Shown here: one piece after another, positions 10,700-21,638 of the stretch
How positions within the stretch are numbered: the first letter of the stretch is position 1
How the letters are laid out: each line of letters starts with the position of its first letter
Source of the DNA: Icerya purchasi
Taxonomy: Eukaryota; Arthropoda; Insecta; Hemiptera; Monophlebidae
Assembly (NCBI GenBank): GCA_039619475.1
Contig: CM077116.1
Location: 255,541,440 to 255,605,439, forward strand
DNA: 64,000 bases
Reading direction: 5' to 3'
Made by a program: the position numbers and the translations under genes
Notes under the pieces: model-generated
Databases searched by the model: none
The model's input: the letters and a program-made list of their open reading frames with translations, nothing else
What the model was told of the DNA's origin: nothing

Positions 10700-12170
10700 A
10701 AGAAACGTTCTGGCAATACGGCTATCAATTATGGGGCTGTGCCAAAAACAGTAACAGTTCAATTATGCAAATAGTTCAGAACGGAAATGGCACCATTTTT
10801 ATTTCTCTTGCTCTGGACAATTATATTGGCTAAATTTGTCAAAAATTTACCAAACAGAAGAATAACTAAACAAACGGTGCATACAGTTGCTGCTGGATCA
10901 CTATAATTACGTCGGAACTGGATAAAGTTTTACTTTTTTTCATTCATTTTCATTCGTTAATTGGTTATAATCTTTTCTTCACAGTTGTTTATTTTATATT
11001 CCTGTAATGAAAAATTCTAAAAACAAAACAAAGGTCATAATTGAAGGAAGAAATCAACGCAAAATTTATAAAAGTATTATAGTCACGTGATGCGTGAACT
11101 ATTAAGTGAAAAAATTGACGGAGAATTCTTAAACATAGCTTATAATACAATAATTTTCTGAAAGAAAATTAATTAACCTGGCAACGACCGGTACGTTTTA
11201 AAACAGTTCGGATGAAATGAAGAAACGAAAATACAAAAGAATTTCCGAGCTAATTATAGGAAATTTAATTAAGTTTAGTCTCTATAAAGATTGTTTTTTA
11301 GCACGCTCAATGTCCCTGATAATTGAAAGAGGTTGATGACCATATCTGACTACTGTTCCGCACAACAGCCCACAACGGTTCGCTATTATTCCGCAGCCTC
11401 TACCGGTTAGTTATTCTTCAGGTTTCCGTCGCTTAACCAGCAGAGAAAACCCACTCTGTTTTCGAGTTTCTTCTTAACGCACGCGTAAGATATCCCAGTT
11501 CATATTAAACTCGTATCGTTCTTTAAAATATAAACTCACAGAGAGCACGATTTTTCATTCAGTAGCACTTTGATTTTTCCCATACTCATACTTCCTTATT
11601 TCCTGAGAATATCTGTAGCAAATTTTACAAGTTCGTAAAAATGTTCATTTTCCGTATACGATTTTTTCAAGTATTCTTTACTAATGTTATGCGTTTCTCT
11701 GTTACAGTTACATTTTTAACGCGAATGTATGCGAGCGCATCTTCTGATATTCTTTATATTCTCCCGGCAGAGGCCACTGTCTGTAATCTTTTAAATCTTT
11801 TCATGTAAATAGCGAAATTTCCATGACTGAGTACTCTGTTAAAAAGTAGTTGAATATTAAATATGTGTTTTTCAGTTTGGTTTTAACGCCCCGGTACCTC
11901 TAGTATCATTTTTATATCAGTCTTGCCAGATTTTAACCGTTCTTTCTTTTAATTCTTTGATTTTCGATATTTTTTGCTTGAATTATTACTCCGGAGTTAT
12001 CTACTTTTATATTTATTATTAATTTGAAGATCTACACAGAAACTATATACCGGCGATCACGTAGACGGAACCGCGCGATATGTATGCTAATATAAAATAT
12101 CTACTCGGAATTTTGAAGTGAAACTTCTTATCGGTCACTACGAGTTTTGTGATATGAACTACTCGTCGAA
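10700..12170. other. no clear feature
   Basis: AT-rich sequence. A short coding-like stretch at 12030-12170 (plus strand, NFEVKLLIGHYEF) shares 17 bases, GAAGTGAAACTTCTTAT, with the outer end of the inverted arm at 13070, but this is too short to interpret. Nothing else is supported. Confidence 0.4.
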
Positions 12171-12175
12171 CTAAC

Positions 12176-12560
12176 GAAATCTATTAAACTCTATTTGTTC
12201 TTTTCTAATGCCCGCTCACTTTAACGGGGAGTGAGAGCGACAAAAAAAAAAACAAGAAGAAAAAGAATAGTCGCTGTGTTTCTGTTTCTGTTATTTTTCT
12301 TCACAACAGATAATAAAATAATGTGCAGAGTGATTAACAAAATCTGTTAAACTACTCGCGTGTCCTTTTCTAATGCCCGTTACTCAAACGTAGAGCCAAA
12401 GAGACAGACTAAGAACACGAAGATTCGCACAAAAAGAAGACTCCGAGGAGAATAGTGGCCACATTAATGTTTCTGTTTTTTCTTTTTCTTTTCGTTTGAT
12501 TTAAATCCATAATGCTAATTCATTCGGCTCAATGCCCCATTACTTTTATAATTACTCGAT
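12176..12560 (+). repeat. diverged tandem duplication, period about 160-165 bp
   Basis: The landmarks AAATCTATTAAACT then TTTTCTAATGCCCG at 12177-12214 recur as AAATCTGTTAAACT then CTTTTCTAATGCCCG at 12340-12379, 165 bases later. A third weaker AATGCCCC occurs at 12531. An A/G-rich patch and a TGTTTCTGTT block also recur. It looks like an old local duplication of two to three units. Confidence 0.5.
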
Positions 12561-13052
12561 CGTGTTTCTTCATATTTCTATTTCCTACTAATTGGTAACT
12601 CTACGTGCCATAAAGTTACACGACAGTTCAGTAGAACCAGGTAAAAAGGTTGTTATTTTCACTTAAATATTTTGAAAGAGCAATACTACTGTGAAAAGAA
12701 AAATTACATACTCCTTTACACAGCAAAGCGGTCAGAAAAAAGGAGGGTCGGGTTAGGTACATGAGACGGACTCGCCCGTATAAACAGGTCATTATAAAAC
12801 AAAGTGAACGACTTAAAATAACTGCCAATAATAAATCGCCGACCGGCGAACACATCCATTGTGTGGTCCCGAAAAAGAACGATATGAGAGAGGCGAGGCT
12901 GACAAAGATTTTCATAGAAACTTAGTTGAAAAATCCTCTACAGGAATCGCAGTAAAAAATGAAAAAAGTGCAATGGTTAACAATGAGAAAATGTTTTAAA
13001 TTAGGTATTAGGAAATGTGTGTATAAATGAGAATGATAAATAAAACCAACAT

Positions 13053-13210
13053 ATAGAAAACTGTACCGGAGTTAGAAGTGAAACTTCTTATAGAATGCTA
13101 GAACCGTCAAGGAGCAAACAAAAAAAGTACATTGAAGTAAAAAAAAAAAGTATACTTAAAACTATAGCAGAAATGATTTGTAATATAAATCAATAACAAC
13201 GTGCAGCTAA
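13053..13210 (+). repeat. inverted arm L around an RTE fragment
   Basis: Inverted match to 14115-14273. Shared blocks are GTTAGAAGTGAA, ATTGAAGTAAAAAAA and a 35-base near-identical block (start AAGTATACTTAAAACTATAG, end GCAGAAATGATTTGTAA). The arms enclose about 900 bases containing the RTE coding fragment. They could be terminal repeats of a foldback or DNA element, or two inverted copies of the LINE's own 5' part. The right arm reads MNDVRSEFSYGMQS in the LINE's orientation, which favours the second view. Confidence 0.7.
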
Positions 13211-13221
13211 TCTCGAATTAT

Positions 13222-13310
13222 ACACTACACATGTTTCACTTGCATGTGTACTGATAAGATATGTACATGTAACAATGAATATATACATACACGTGAAACT
13301 TGTGTAGTGT
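13222..13310. repeat. 89-bp hairpin with 18-bp inverted ends
   Basis: ACACTACACATGTTTCAC at 13222-13239 is the reverse complement of 13293-13310 with one mismatch. The 53-base interior is unrelated and AT-rich. The size and clean ends suggest a minute foldback element, or a 3'-terminal structure of the adjacent RTE fragment. Confidence 0.6.
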
Positions 13311-13317
13311 TTAAAAT

Positions 13318-14115
13318 TCGTGATTATCTCCTTCTTCGCCGTTGGAAATTTCGGTGCGGGGTCTGCCGTGTACATTGACCGTTTCCAGCTGTTTTACCGC
13401 TGGGCCTGAATCGATACCGGCTTCGAAGAGATCCACAGTGATTACATCGAGCCATCTTCGCATTGGCCTTCCAACCGATCTTTTGCCTGAGACTTGGAAT
13501 GAATGCACGACTGATAGCAACGAGCCACTTTCGGTTTTCTGAGCACGTAGTACTTAAACGCTCTCACGGAGTTTACTTCGGATAGGTGCAACTCCTGCTG
13601 CTGTGAACCGGATACATTCATTTTTTGAAAACTCGTCAGATAACCGGGGATGCCTATTGACAACCTTAACATGCGCACTTCCATCACATGCAGCGCTTGC
13701 TCTTTTCACCTTCTAACTAGCCAGCATTCAGGTAAATGTTTGACTTTAGCCGAATAAGCATGCGTCTGTCACATAGCACGCCGGTACACCTTTCCACTTC
13801 AGCCATGCTGTGCTTATCCGGTTTCACCACTATTGACCTGGACACAGGATCCAAGATATTTTAAGCTACTTGTCCGAGCCAGGTGCTCTCTACAGACTCG
13901 GATAGATCCAAAACTGCATTGGTATCCGTAGTCATATATTCAGTCTTCTTTATGTTGACTTTAAGGCCAAACTTTTCCAGTCTGCTACACCATACCTGAA
14001 CCCTATTTCGGAACGGTTCTCTTGTATTGTCAAACGACATCATCCGCATACAGTAGTGTCCAAGGTAAAAGCGTTTGAATATCCCGCGTAATTGTGTATC
14101 TAAAACCACCAAGAT
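13318..14115 (-). pseudogene. RTE-type LINE, RT end and C-terminal region
   Basis: Minus-strand blocks in order: the catalytic YADDVV (about 14060, out of frame with its neighbours), NTREPFRNRVQVWCSRLEKF and LKVNIKKTEYM (14030-13935), a YLGS block, then WLKW/GVLCDRRM-like and RLKS residues in shifting frames. These are followed by EVRMLRLSIGI (about 13680), GKRSVGRPMRRWLDVI (about 13490-13440) and the ending VNVHGRPRTE..., TADPAPK (13375-13355). The GRPxxRW then ADPA order is typical of RTE-clade ORF2 C-termini. Endonuclease and the front of the RT are missing, several frameshifts are present, and there is no poly-A. It sits exactly between the inverted arms. Confidence 0.75.
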
Positions 14116-14273
14116 TAATTATCCGCACGTTATTATTGATTTATATTTTACAAATCATTTCTGCTATAGTTTTAAGTATACTTTTTTTTACTTCAATGTA
14201 TTTTTTTTCATTACCTCCTTTAAAATTGATTGCATTCCATAAGAAAATTCACTTCTAACGTCGTTCATTTTCG
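14115..14273 (-). repeat. inverted arm R beside the RTE fragment
   Basis: Partner of 13053-13210. In the minus orientation it runs directly into the RTE fragment and contains an ATG-started frame, MNDVRSEFSYGMQSILKEVM, which may be the start of an upstream LINE reading frame. Confidence 0.65.
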
Positions 14274-14419
14274 ACTAACGCGCAGCTTTTTTTTGTTTTT
14301 TTATTTTTATGGACGCGACAGTGGCATCGGCCCAACAACAGGAAAAGCTAAGCTATAAAACTAAAATAGCTGGGCAGGCAGAAATGGGCATAACAAAGGA
14401 CAGCAGTGCAGTATAAAAC

Positions 14420-14431
14420 ATCTATTAGAGT
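14420..14431 (+). repeat. target-site duplication, left
   Basis: ATCTATTAGAGT occurs here and again at 16046-16057 immediately after the poly-A, bracketing the family A insertion. Confidence 0.85.
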
Positions 14432-16045
14432 CCTTCCGTTATTTAGGTGTTCTTCTGGATAGCCGACTTTCCTTCCATGTCCATATCAACCGTTTATTCG
14501 AACCTCATTAAATCCCTTTCGCACACTGTCTGGGGAGGTGATCCTGTGATCCTACTCATGTTTTACAAATCTTTTATCCGCTCTGCTCTTGATTACTGTT
14601 CCTATATTTATGCTAATTCTTCTAGATCCCTTCTGTCTAAGCTCGACCGGGTCCAAAATACATGTCTCCGCCTCTGCCTTGGAGCCCGGAAGTCTACTCC
14701 TATCCCAGCTCTGCACGCAGAGTGTCACATTCCTCCCCTTTTCCTTAGACGCTCCCTCTTGGGTTATCGTTTCCTCATCAAACGGTTGCCTATTTCCTCT
14801 TGCTCTCTCATTCTTTCTTATTCCTACATATTGCGTTCCTGGCGCTTTTCTGCTAACAAGACTCCTATTCTATCTCTTATCGCTGGCCGCCTTATACAGT
14901 TTTTTCCGTATATCTACTCTTACGATAAACTCCCTTATTTCTCCTTCAATTTTTCCTCTCTGCTCCATCCTATTAACTGCTTTTATTCATCTGTTCCTCC
15001 CAAACCTCTTCTTCATCACGTTGTTAGATCAGAATTCCAACAGAATCTTCGCTCTTTTTTCCCCAACCATTTTTTGATCTTCACTGATGGCTCCAAGGGA
15101 CCCAATGGTGTTGGTGCAGCCTTCTTCTGTCCTTCTCTCAATTACTTCGAGTCCTTTAAACTTCCCTCCTTTTGTTCAATCTTTTATGCTGAGTCTTCGG
15201 CTATTCTGCGTGCCCTCCTTTTTATCAAAACTTCTCCGGCTTCTAGCAATCTCCTTTTCCTGTCGGACGCTCAAAGCGTGCTGCAGTCTATCACATCTCC
15301 TCTCCCTTCTCACTCTACCGACTGTATCATTCTCCTTATTCGTTCCTTAATTCACGATCTTTTCCTTTCCCACTTTATCCAAACGGATTTCCTTTGGATT
15401 CCTGGTCATTCCGGAATCGAGGGAAATGAGCTGGTTTACTCATTCGCTCGATTATCTTCCTCTTCTAGTAGGTTTCTTCCTGCCTTCTCAACTTCTAATA
15501 TTTCCCTTCTGTCTGCAGCTGCTCATTCCAAACTGTGGTCTGATTTCTACGTCTCCTCATTCTCCAACCCGAACTCCCTTTTCTTGTATATTCAACCTTC
15601 CCTTCCACGTTTTCCATGGTTTATTAACTTTCCTTCTATGCGCCGTTCTAATCTCTCTGCGATTTGCCGCTTGCGTTTTGGGCATAGTTTGCTCCCTTCC
15701 TCATTGTTCCGTTATTCTCTCGTGCCTTCTCCTTATTGTCCTTTGCACCCTCCCGGCGATCAATGTATTTCTGATCCCGATCATATAATGTTCAGTTGTT
15801 CGTCGCTTTCAACTGAACAGGCTTCTTTTTATTCCTTCCTCTTACAAAACGGCATTCCCGCTCCATACTGTGCTTCATTCATTCTCTCCCTTCCTTCTCC
15901 TTCGGTTATTCTAGCTCTCGATTCTTTACTGTCAGCTATCTCTGATCGTGTAAGGATCTGAGTCTCTCTTTTCTCTCTATTCCACTGTTCTTGGGCCAAT
16001 GTCCATGTCGACGAACCCATTAAAAAAAAAAAAAAAAAAAAAAAA
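14432..16045 (+). mobile_element. LINE family A, young 5'-truncated copy
   Basis: The insertion starts inside the RT thumb region (YLGVLLDSRLSF), runs through RNase H and the zinc knuckle, has a short 3' UTR (TTCTTGGGCCAATGTCC, GACGAACCC) and ends in an uninterrupted A-run (16022-16046). A perfect 12-bp target duplication flanks it. The perfect duplication, the long clean poly-A and the nearly unbroken reading frame all indicate a recent event compared with the other family A copies. Its target may be the antisense RT relic that continues at 16058. Confidence 0.9.
14447..15961 (+). pseudogene. family A ORF2 C-terminal half (RT thumb, RNase H, zinc knuckle)
   Basis: A 504-codon open frame without stops. 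Only the first about 20 codons are out of register: the true RT frame (GVLLDSRLSFHVHINRLF) lies one frame over and joins near 14500, so one small indel is present. RNase H, which removes RNA from the RNA-DNA hybrid, spans about residues 205-345: FTDGS (Asp), YAES (Glu), LSDAQS (Asp) and IPGHSGIEGNE. In the last motif the usual GNExAD reads GNELVY, so the fourth acidic residue appears replaced by Tyr. A terminal CPLHP...DHIMFSC knuckle follows. The protein is strongly Ser/Leu/Phe-rich. Without its upstream RT this copy cannot move by itself. Confidence 0.85.
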
Positions 16046-16057
16046 ATCTATTAGAGT
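16046..16057 (+). repeat. target-site duplication, right
   Basis: Second copy of ATCTATTAGAGT. Its first A cannot be separated from the poly-A tail, so the duplication is 11 or 12 bases. Confidence 0.85.
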
Positions 16058-16059
16058 GA

Positions 16060-17300
16060 TCTTAATTTTCTGATTTCAGTTTTTCGAAGAAGATTAAAGA
16101 TCCATATTCCATAACTGGTCGGAAAAAAACATTATATAGTATTATTCTTTTTCTTTTCTGTCATCGTCAAATTCATTATTGTACAGTGATTTCAATTTAT
16201 TATAATATTTTTTTTAATGTTATTAGTAATATTTTGTTCGATTATCGTTCCAGAATATAGTTCTGTACTGAAAGGTATATTTTGTTGACATCATTTTATT
16301 TCTTTCTTTATTATCTGTTTGAATTCTTTCTTTATTATCTGTTTGAATTCTTTCTTTTTGATAAGTAGCATTTGTGTTTTATTTGGATTTATACTCGAAC
16401 CAAGTTTATTTAATATTAAGTGTACTCTATTTTCGTGTTTACTTCCCTTATTTATTCCCGTAATTGGCAGGAGATCATCAGCATAACTTCATAAAGTGAT
16501 CCTTCCTTTTGTATTTTTTAATCTATGTATATATGAACCGCTCACGTGGTGATATTAAACAACGCCGGCGGCAGAGCTAATCGTAGCAGTACTCTAATAG
16601 ATTAATCGAGGAGGATTATTTTCTTTGTCGAACAAGGCTATTTTTCTGTTTTCTGAAATATTCTTAATTATCTGTGAAATAACGAATTTAATTTTATTAT
16701 TTCCGATTATCTTTAGTAAACCGGATACAATTTTATTTTACCAAAAACACCTTCAACGTCAAAGGTTATTAATACTGTGCAATTTTACGTTTTATCAGAT
16801 TTATCAACGGCAATTATCATTCCAAGTAAAGCGGGCCATATGGAAAAAAATGATATTTGTGTGTAAATTATTGTTCTCCGCGAGTTCAAGGTTTAATTAT
16901 AATATGTTTTCATATACTTTTCCGAACCCGGATGAGAGAAGTTATTAATCTTTCACATTGCTCGAGTCCCTGTCTGGTTGATTTATTAATTTTACCTTTC
17001 CAATTTTCCAAATATCGAAAAATGAAACAAATATTTTCGGAGATCTATTTTGAATATTAATCACTTGGTTTAAAATCTGATCACTTCCGTTCGCCTTTTT
17101 CGTTATTTAGTTCTTTTATAATTTTCGTAATTGCTTTTTATGTACATTAAGTTTATCAATCCGAGCAATGTTTATTTCTCTTATTTCTATTTATGTACAT
17201 TCACTCCTGATTTTATGTATTTTAGTACTAAAAATTCGTTGACATACTAATTAAGTTTCTGTAGTTCTTTTAATGTTATTTCAAATTTCAGAGACGGTAC
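16060..17300 (-). pseudogene. decayed non-LTR RT, antisense
   Basis: Minus-strand reading gives RT landmarks in the right order from high to low coordinates: a SGFGKVYEN block (about 16915), FDVEGVFGKIKL (about 16760), LPPALFNIT (about 16560), ADDLL (about 16475), INPNKTQMLL (about 16380) and a PVMEYGS block (about 16115). That is palm through thumb of a non-LTR reverse transcriptase, with stops and frame changes throughout. ADDLL followed by INPNKTQ differs from family A and from the Jockey copies, so this is another family. The endonuclease and 3' end are not visible. It may be the site into which 14432-16045 inserted. Confidence 0.6.
16301..16357 (+). repeat. 24-bp tandem repeat, about 2.4 units
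   Basis: A 24-base unit starting TCTTTCTTTATTATC is repeated exactly at 16301-16324 and 16325-16348 and then partially. It lies inside the antisense RT relic and its period keeps the frame, duplicating an eight-residue stretch (KKEFKQII on the minus strand). Confidence 0.8.
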
Positions 17301-17309
17301 AAGTTTTTA

Positions 17310-17920
17310 TTATATTTTCAAATTCATCACAATTTATGGTTGTTATTCGATTATCTAGCGTTTAGGGTTTATTCTTTTGTAAGTATATATAATTTGAATA
17401 TATGGAACGTTTAAGTTGCGCTATCTTTTTAAAGTTGGCTTTTGGAAATTTTTTCTTCCGCGTTAATTAGTTGCCTAATTCGTTATATTTAAATAATAAC
17501 GTAACCGCATATACAAACAAAAACTTGAAAAAATTGTTTCAGATTTATCCTAAGATTTTATTTACGTGTTCATCATTATATGATTTTGTGCTTCAGCGAT
17601 AATGGTTATATTTCAATTCAGAAACGTAAAGACAATGTCAGTTAAAAATAAAAAAAAAAAAAAAAAATTTGCTTTTATAACTATTTTATAATGCAACAAA
17701 GCCATATTAAGGTACTCAATGGAGCAGTGTGGTGATCTCTTGCTCCTGAATATAAATTTTATTTACATACTCTATATAAATTTTAAAATAACAATAAATA
17801 AAATAAAAAATAATTAAACAAAAATAAAAGCCAGCAAAATTCTAAAGTCGTACAGAGTTGCGGATTTTTAATATTATTCGTACTTTCGTCTAACGAGCCT
17901 TGCATATCTCCCTTACAGTC
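17310..17920. other. no identifiable feature
   Basis: AT-rich DNA with an A-run at 17649-17667. The run could be a retroelement tail, but nothing upstream of it on the plus strand is recognisable. Confidence 0.4.
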
Positions 17921-17975
17921 GTCATATAAATATTTAAAAATTGAAAGAAACAATAAGAAAGAAAAAAGACGTCAG

Positions 17976-18916
17976 TTAAATTTTGATTCGGTCAGATAGG
18001 GACAATATAAAGGAACTAACGAATGAAATAATGGTTGGCGAGAAGAAGGACAAAATATAAGATGCACAATAAGGGGCGGGGAGCTTGAGTTTCAGCAGAC
18101 AAGAATATAGAATACAACGTTCAACAGAAAGGAATGGACATTCAAAAAAGATGTGATTAACGTCGCAAATCACGCTTCATTTGGGTGGAGAGGACAATTT
18201 GGAGAGGAGACAAAAGAAAAGCGAAAACGAGAGGAAGGAAAAGCAGAATGGCCAAAACGTAAGCGAATCATAGAAATGACAACAGAACGGGGAAGCGAAG
18301 GAAACTCAAAGAACCAAGGATTAGAAGAAAGACTAGGTTGCGCAGACAGATAAAATAATTGATCGTTACGAAAGGAGAAACGGTAAATATCTGACCAAAG
18401 TTTGAAATTAAATTTAATACATAGGGAATTCAAGTTGGAGGATGGAACTTTTTTAAAAAAGGAACGAGAGGAAGCAGCAACTCGAGCCAAGGAATCCGCC
18501 GTCTCATTACCTTTAATGCCCATATGGCTGGAAATCCACAGAAAATCAACACGAATGGAGTAGTAAGAAGAAAAAAGATGAACAAGACAGCGTATACGAA
18601 GAATGATGAAATCGGAAGAGTGATCAAGGAAAGGGGAGCTGATCGCTTGAAGAACATTCATGAAGTTTGAAATAATCAAATAATTAGAAAACTGACGACT
18701 GGAAGAAATGAAAATAATGGAGCGTAGGATAGCCATCGACTCGGCTGTAAAGATTGAACAGAAAGAAGGAAGACGAAATGATTCAGAGAAATTTAAATCC
18801 GGAAGGATAAAAGAAACTCCAACACCATGAGGTCCCCTGGAGTCATCCGTGAAGATGGTTACATGCGATGGAAATTGGGAATTGATAATGCTGTGGAATT
18901 CCTGTTGAATTATTGC
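17976..18916 (-). pseudogene. family A ORF2: RNase H and C-terminal knuckle
   Basis: After the nonsense codon the same frame continues to 18170: HVTIFTDDS, SIFTAESMAIL (Glu), a block YLIISNFMNVLQ where the expected Asp reads Asn, and WISSHMGIKGNETADSLA with the last Asp intact. Near 18172 an indel shifts the frame, and the C-terminus reads on as ICDVNHIFFEC and ends LSDRIKI at 17976, matching the SDRVRI end of the young copy. The 3' UTR probably ends near 17925. Confidence 0.8.
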
Positions 18917-20104
18917 CTAAGGAACGGATTTGGAAAGTGAAGGTACAAAAAGAACATTGGGAGAATGGCAGAGGTCGGCAAAGCTAAAAGAAAAAGCAGG
19001 AAGATTATTACCCGAGATTGTATAAGGGCAAAAGGAACTAACGCGAACGAAAATGGAAGCTAAAACAAGGATTTTCCTAGGCGTAAAACGCCAGTTCTTA
19101 TAAATTGAAAGATAGGAATGAATAAGAGTACAGAACGTGAGTGGAAGACGTTTGGTGAGGAAACGATAGCCTAAGTGAGATCTGCGAAGAGACAGGGGTG
19201 GTGTGTTAGACTCTGCGAAGATTTCTGGAATTGGAGTAGACTTAAGAGCACCAAGACAAAGCCGAAGACACGAATTTTGGATAATGTCAAATTTAGAAAG
19301 ACGAGATTTAGAGGCACAACTATAGATAAAAGAGCAGTAATCAAATTTAGAACATACAATGGCATTATACAAGGCGATCAGAATGTACAGATCACCACTC
19401 CATTTTGCTGAGGACAGAGCTTTCAGCAGGTTTGGCCTTTTGATAGCAGAAGAGAAAAGATAATCAATATGTTTAGAGAATGTCAGCCGACTATTGAGAA
19501 AAACTTCAAGATAGCAGAAACAGTTAACGTGAGGAAGAGGTATATTGGTTACGGATAGATTAAACAAGGCATGATTGTAAGGGCGAAGTGAAAAGACAAT
19601 AGACGAAGACTTAGAAGGGGAAATATAAAGGTCAATTGAGGATAAGGAGTGATCCAGTGCAGTGAGAGACGAACTAAGAGCCTCATTAGCGGCTACAAAA
19701 TCAGAGGCGGAAGAAAAAAGCAGGATATCATCGGCAAAAAACAAGGAGGAAGAATTCAAAGGAGGAGAGGCAACACCGATAGTGCAGATGTTAAAGAGAG
19801 TAGGACCGAGGGAAGAACCTTGTGGGAGACCACGAAAAACTTTTCTTTCATGGCAGAGAGGTGTAGAAGAAATATGGATAGAGCGATTCATCATGAGATT
19901 AATAATAAAGGAAGAAAATCTAATTGGGACGTTAATTGCCGACATTTTTTCTCTTAGAGTTGGCCAATGCACATTATCAAAAGCAGAGGAGTCATCAATG
20001 AAGGAAGCTAAGGTGTACTGTTTTTGGATGAAGGATTTGTATATACTGGAAACAAAAAGACTAATACAATCAGGAGGCCCAATCCTAGGCCGAAAGCCAA
20101 ACAT
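18917..20104 (-). pseudogene. family A ORF2: RT core and thumb
   Basis: Continues ORF2 after the frameshift. RT blocks: FGFRPRIGPPD, LASFIDDSSAFDNVHW, FRGLPQGSSLGPTLFNI, the catalytic LFFADDILLF, VNCFCYLEVFLNSRLTFSKHI, then the linker KFDYCSFIYSCASKSRLSK and LRLCLGALKSTPIPE. All RT catalytic Asp residues are present. The frame ends at a stop at 18917-18919 that is in register with the following segment, so it is a nonsense mutation and not the natural end. Confidence 0.85.
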
Positions 20105-21638
20105 ATTGCTGGGAAAAAAGGTGGTTATGTTCTAGCCACCAAACAAGGCGCCTGTTCAGCATACCTTCAAATAATTTTCTGATACAGGATGCTAAAGAAA
20201 TTGGGCGAAAGGAGGAATTTTTTTTAGGAATAGGAATTATGATAAAAGAGTTCCAGCAGGGATGAGTTATACCTCTGGAAAGAAAGGCATTAAAAAGGTT
20301 GCGGAGAGTATTAATGGATAATTCAGATAGGTTTTTAAGAACAAGATAAGGTATGCCGTCGAGACCCGGAGTGAGGCTGGAAGATTTTGAAAGAATCGAT
20401 TTTAGTTCATTAATGTTGAAGGCGGAAGTAAGGAAATGAGGAAGAGAGTCTTGTGGAAAAGAAGCGGTATAAAATGCGTCAAAGTTAGGAACGTAAGCGG
20501 GAACGTTCGAGGATGGGAATTTAAAAGCTCTTGCCATTTTCCAGATACGTGAAAGGGGGGTAGTTTTCGAGAAAGAAGAGCAAAAATTCCTCCATGAGGA
20601 CTTCTTCGAGGCTTTTAGTACATAGCGAGCTTTTGCATTCGCTCGTTTATGGGCAAGACAATTTTCAGTTGTAGGGTTCGTACGGAAAGCTCGAAAAGTA
20701 GTTCGACTATAATCAAAAACAACGTTGCAATCCTCGTTCCACCAAATAGAAGAGGACGCAACACGCCGATTGACCGATGAATGATGGCTAAAAGGGGAAG
20801 AAGCATTGAGGGCAGACTTGATAGAGTGCAAGAAAGAATTATAAATACGTACGGGATCAAGACTAGGATGAAAGTTAGGAAGCGAACAATCTACAAGAGA
20901 ACGGAACACAATCCAACTGGTTTTAGAAAGATTCCATGGAGTAGAATGAAGAAGCCTGACATAAGTAGGAGGGGAAAGATTTATAGGAGTTATTAGAATA
21001 GGGATATGATCAGTGTCGAAGGAACCCATAAGGGTTCCCCAGTTGTAGTTAAAGCCAATATTAGGAGAAGAAAAAGTCAAATCGACGGAGCTAAAGCTAG
21101 ATGGACTCTTGAAATCATTAAGAATGATCAAATTATCGCAAAGGATAGAATTCTCGAGGATAGTGCCGTTAATATTATAGTCTCTGCAACCCCACGTTGG
21201 AGAATGAGCATTCCAATCACCACCTATGATAAACGGTTGAGGAATGGAATTGAAAAAAGAAGAAAGACGGAAGTGACGAAGGTCATAGTTAGGAGGAACA
21301 TAAATGGAAATGAAATTAAGAGGGTAAGCCAGATTACAAGAAATATATATGTGAACAATGTTCGAAGAATTAAGACAGGGAGGGAGATTTAGGGAGACAT
21401 TATGCATGTGAAAAGGAATGTCATCTCTAATGAGGATAGCAGAGCCTCCATAACCATCATCACGATCGCATCTAACTAACGTGAAGCCTCTAATGTAGAA
21501 GTTCATGTCCGACCAAAGCCAAGTTTCTGAGATTAAAGCGATACCGATATTGTGGAGAAGTAATAAACCCTCTAATGAATTACGATTGGCCCTTAGACTA
21601 CGGCAGTTCTATTGTAATATATTGAATACAGACACCAT
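20085..21638 (-). pseudogene. family A ORF2: endonuclease and front of RT
   Basis: ORF2 begins at the ATG at 21638 (MVSVFNILQ); the homologous frame at 57255 begins MMAAFNILLW. A TAG at 21609-21611 replaces the Trp expected there. The endonuclease follows: IALISETWL (catalytic Glu), RCDRDDGYGGSAIL, GGDWNAHSPTWG (Asp, Asn, His) and FDTDHIPI where SDH is usual. This domain nicks the target DNA. After a basic linker comes the RT entry: LTPGLDGIPYLVLK, IIIPIPKK and SFRPISLASC. The frame is lost near 20100 by one indel just before FGFRP. There are long A/G-rich open frames on the opposite strand, which are shadows. Confidence 0.85.

Noticed and set aside
12107..12135. GAAGTGAAACTTCTTAT shared with the inverted arm at 13070
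   Set aside because: Only 17 bases, partly palindromic, and the flanks do not align well. Not enough to propose a second element end.
12628..12915. Minus-strand frame of 95 codons with a hydrophobic start
   Set aside because: No recognisable domain, no repeat context and no conserved-looking pattern. Open frames of this size are expected by chance.
16589..16602. ACTCTAATAGAT near 16591, the complement of the 12-bp target duplication at 14420 and 16046
   Set aside because: It falls inside antisense RT coding sequence (LPPALFN region) and has no structural relation to the insertion; treated as coincidence.
18153..21392. Many long plus-strand open frames, Lys/Arg/Glu-rich
   Set aside because: They are antisense shadows of the pyrimidine-rich family A ORF2 on the minus strand, which has clear endonuclease, RT and RNase H motifs.
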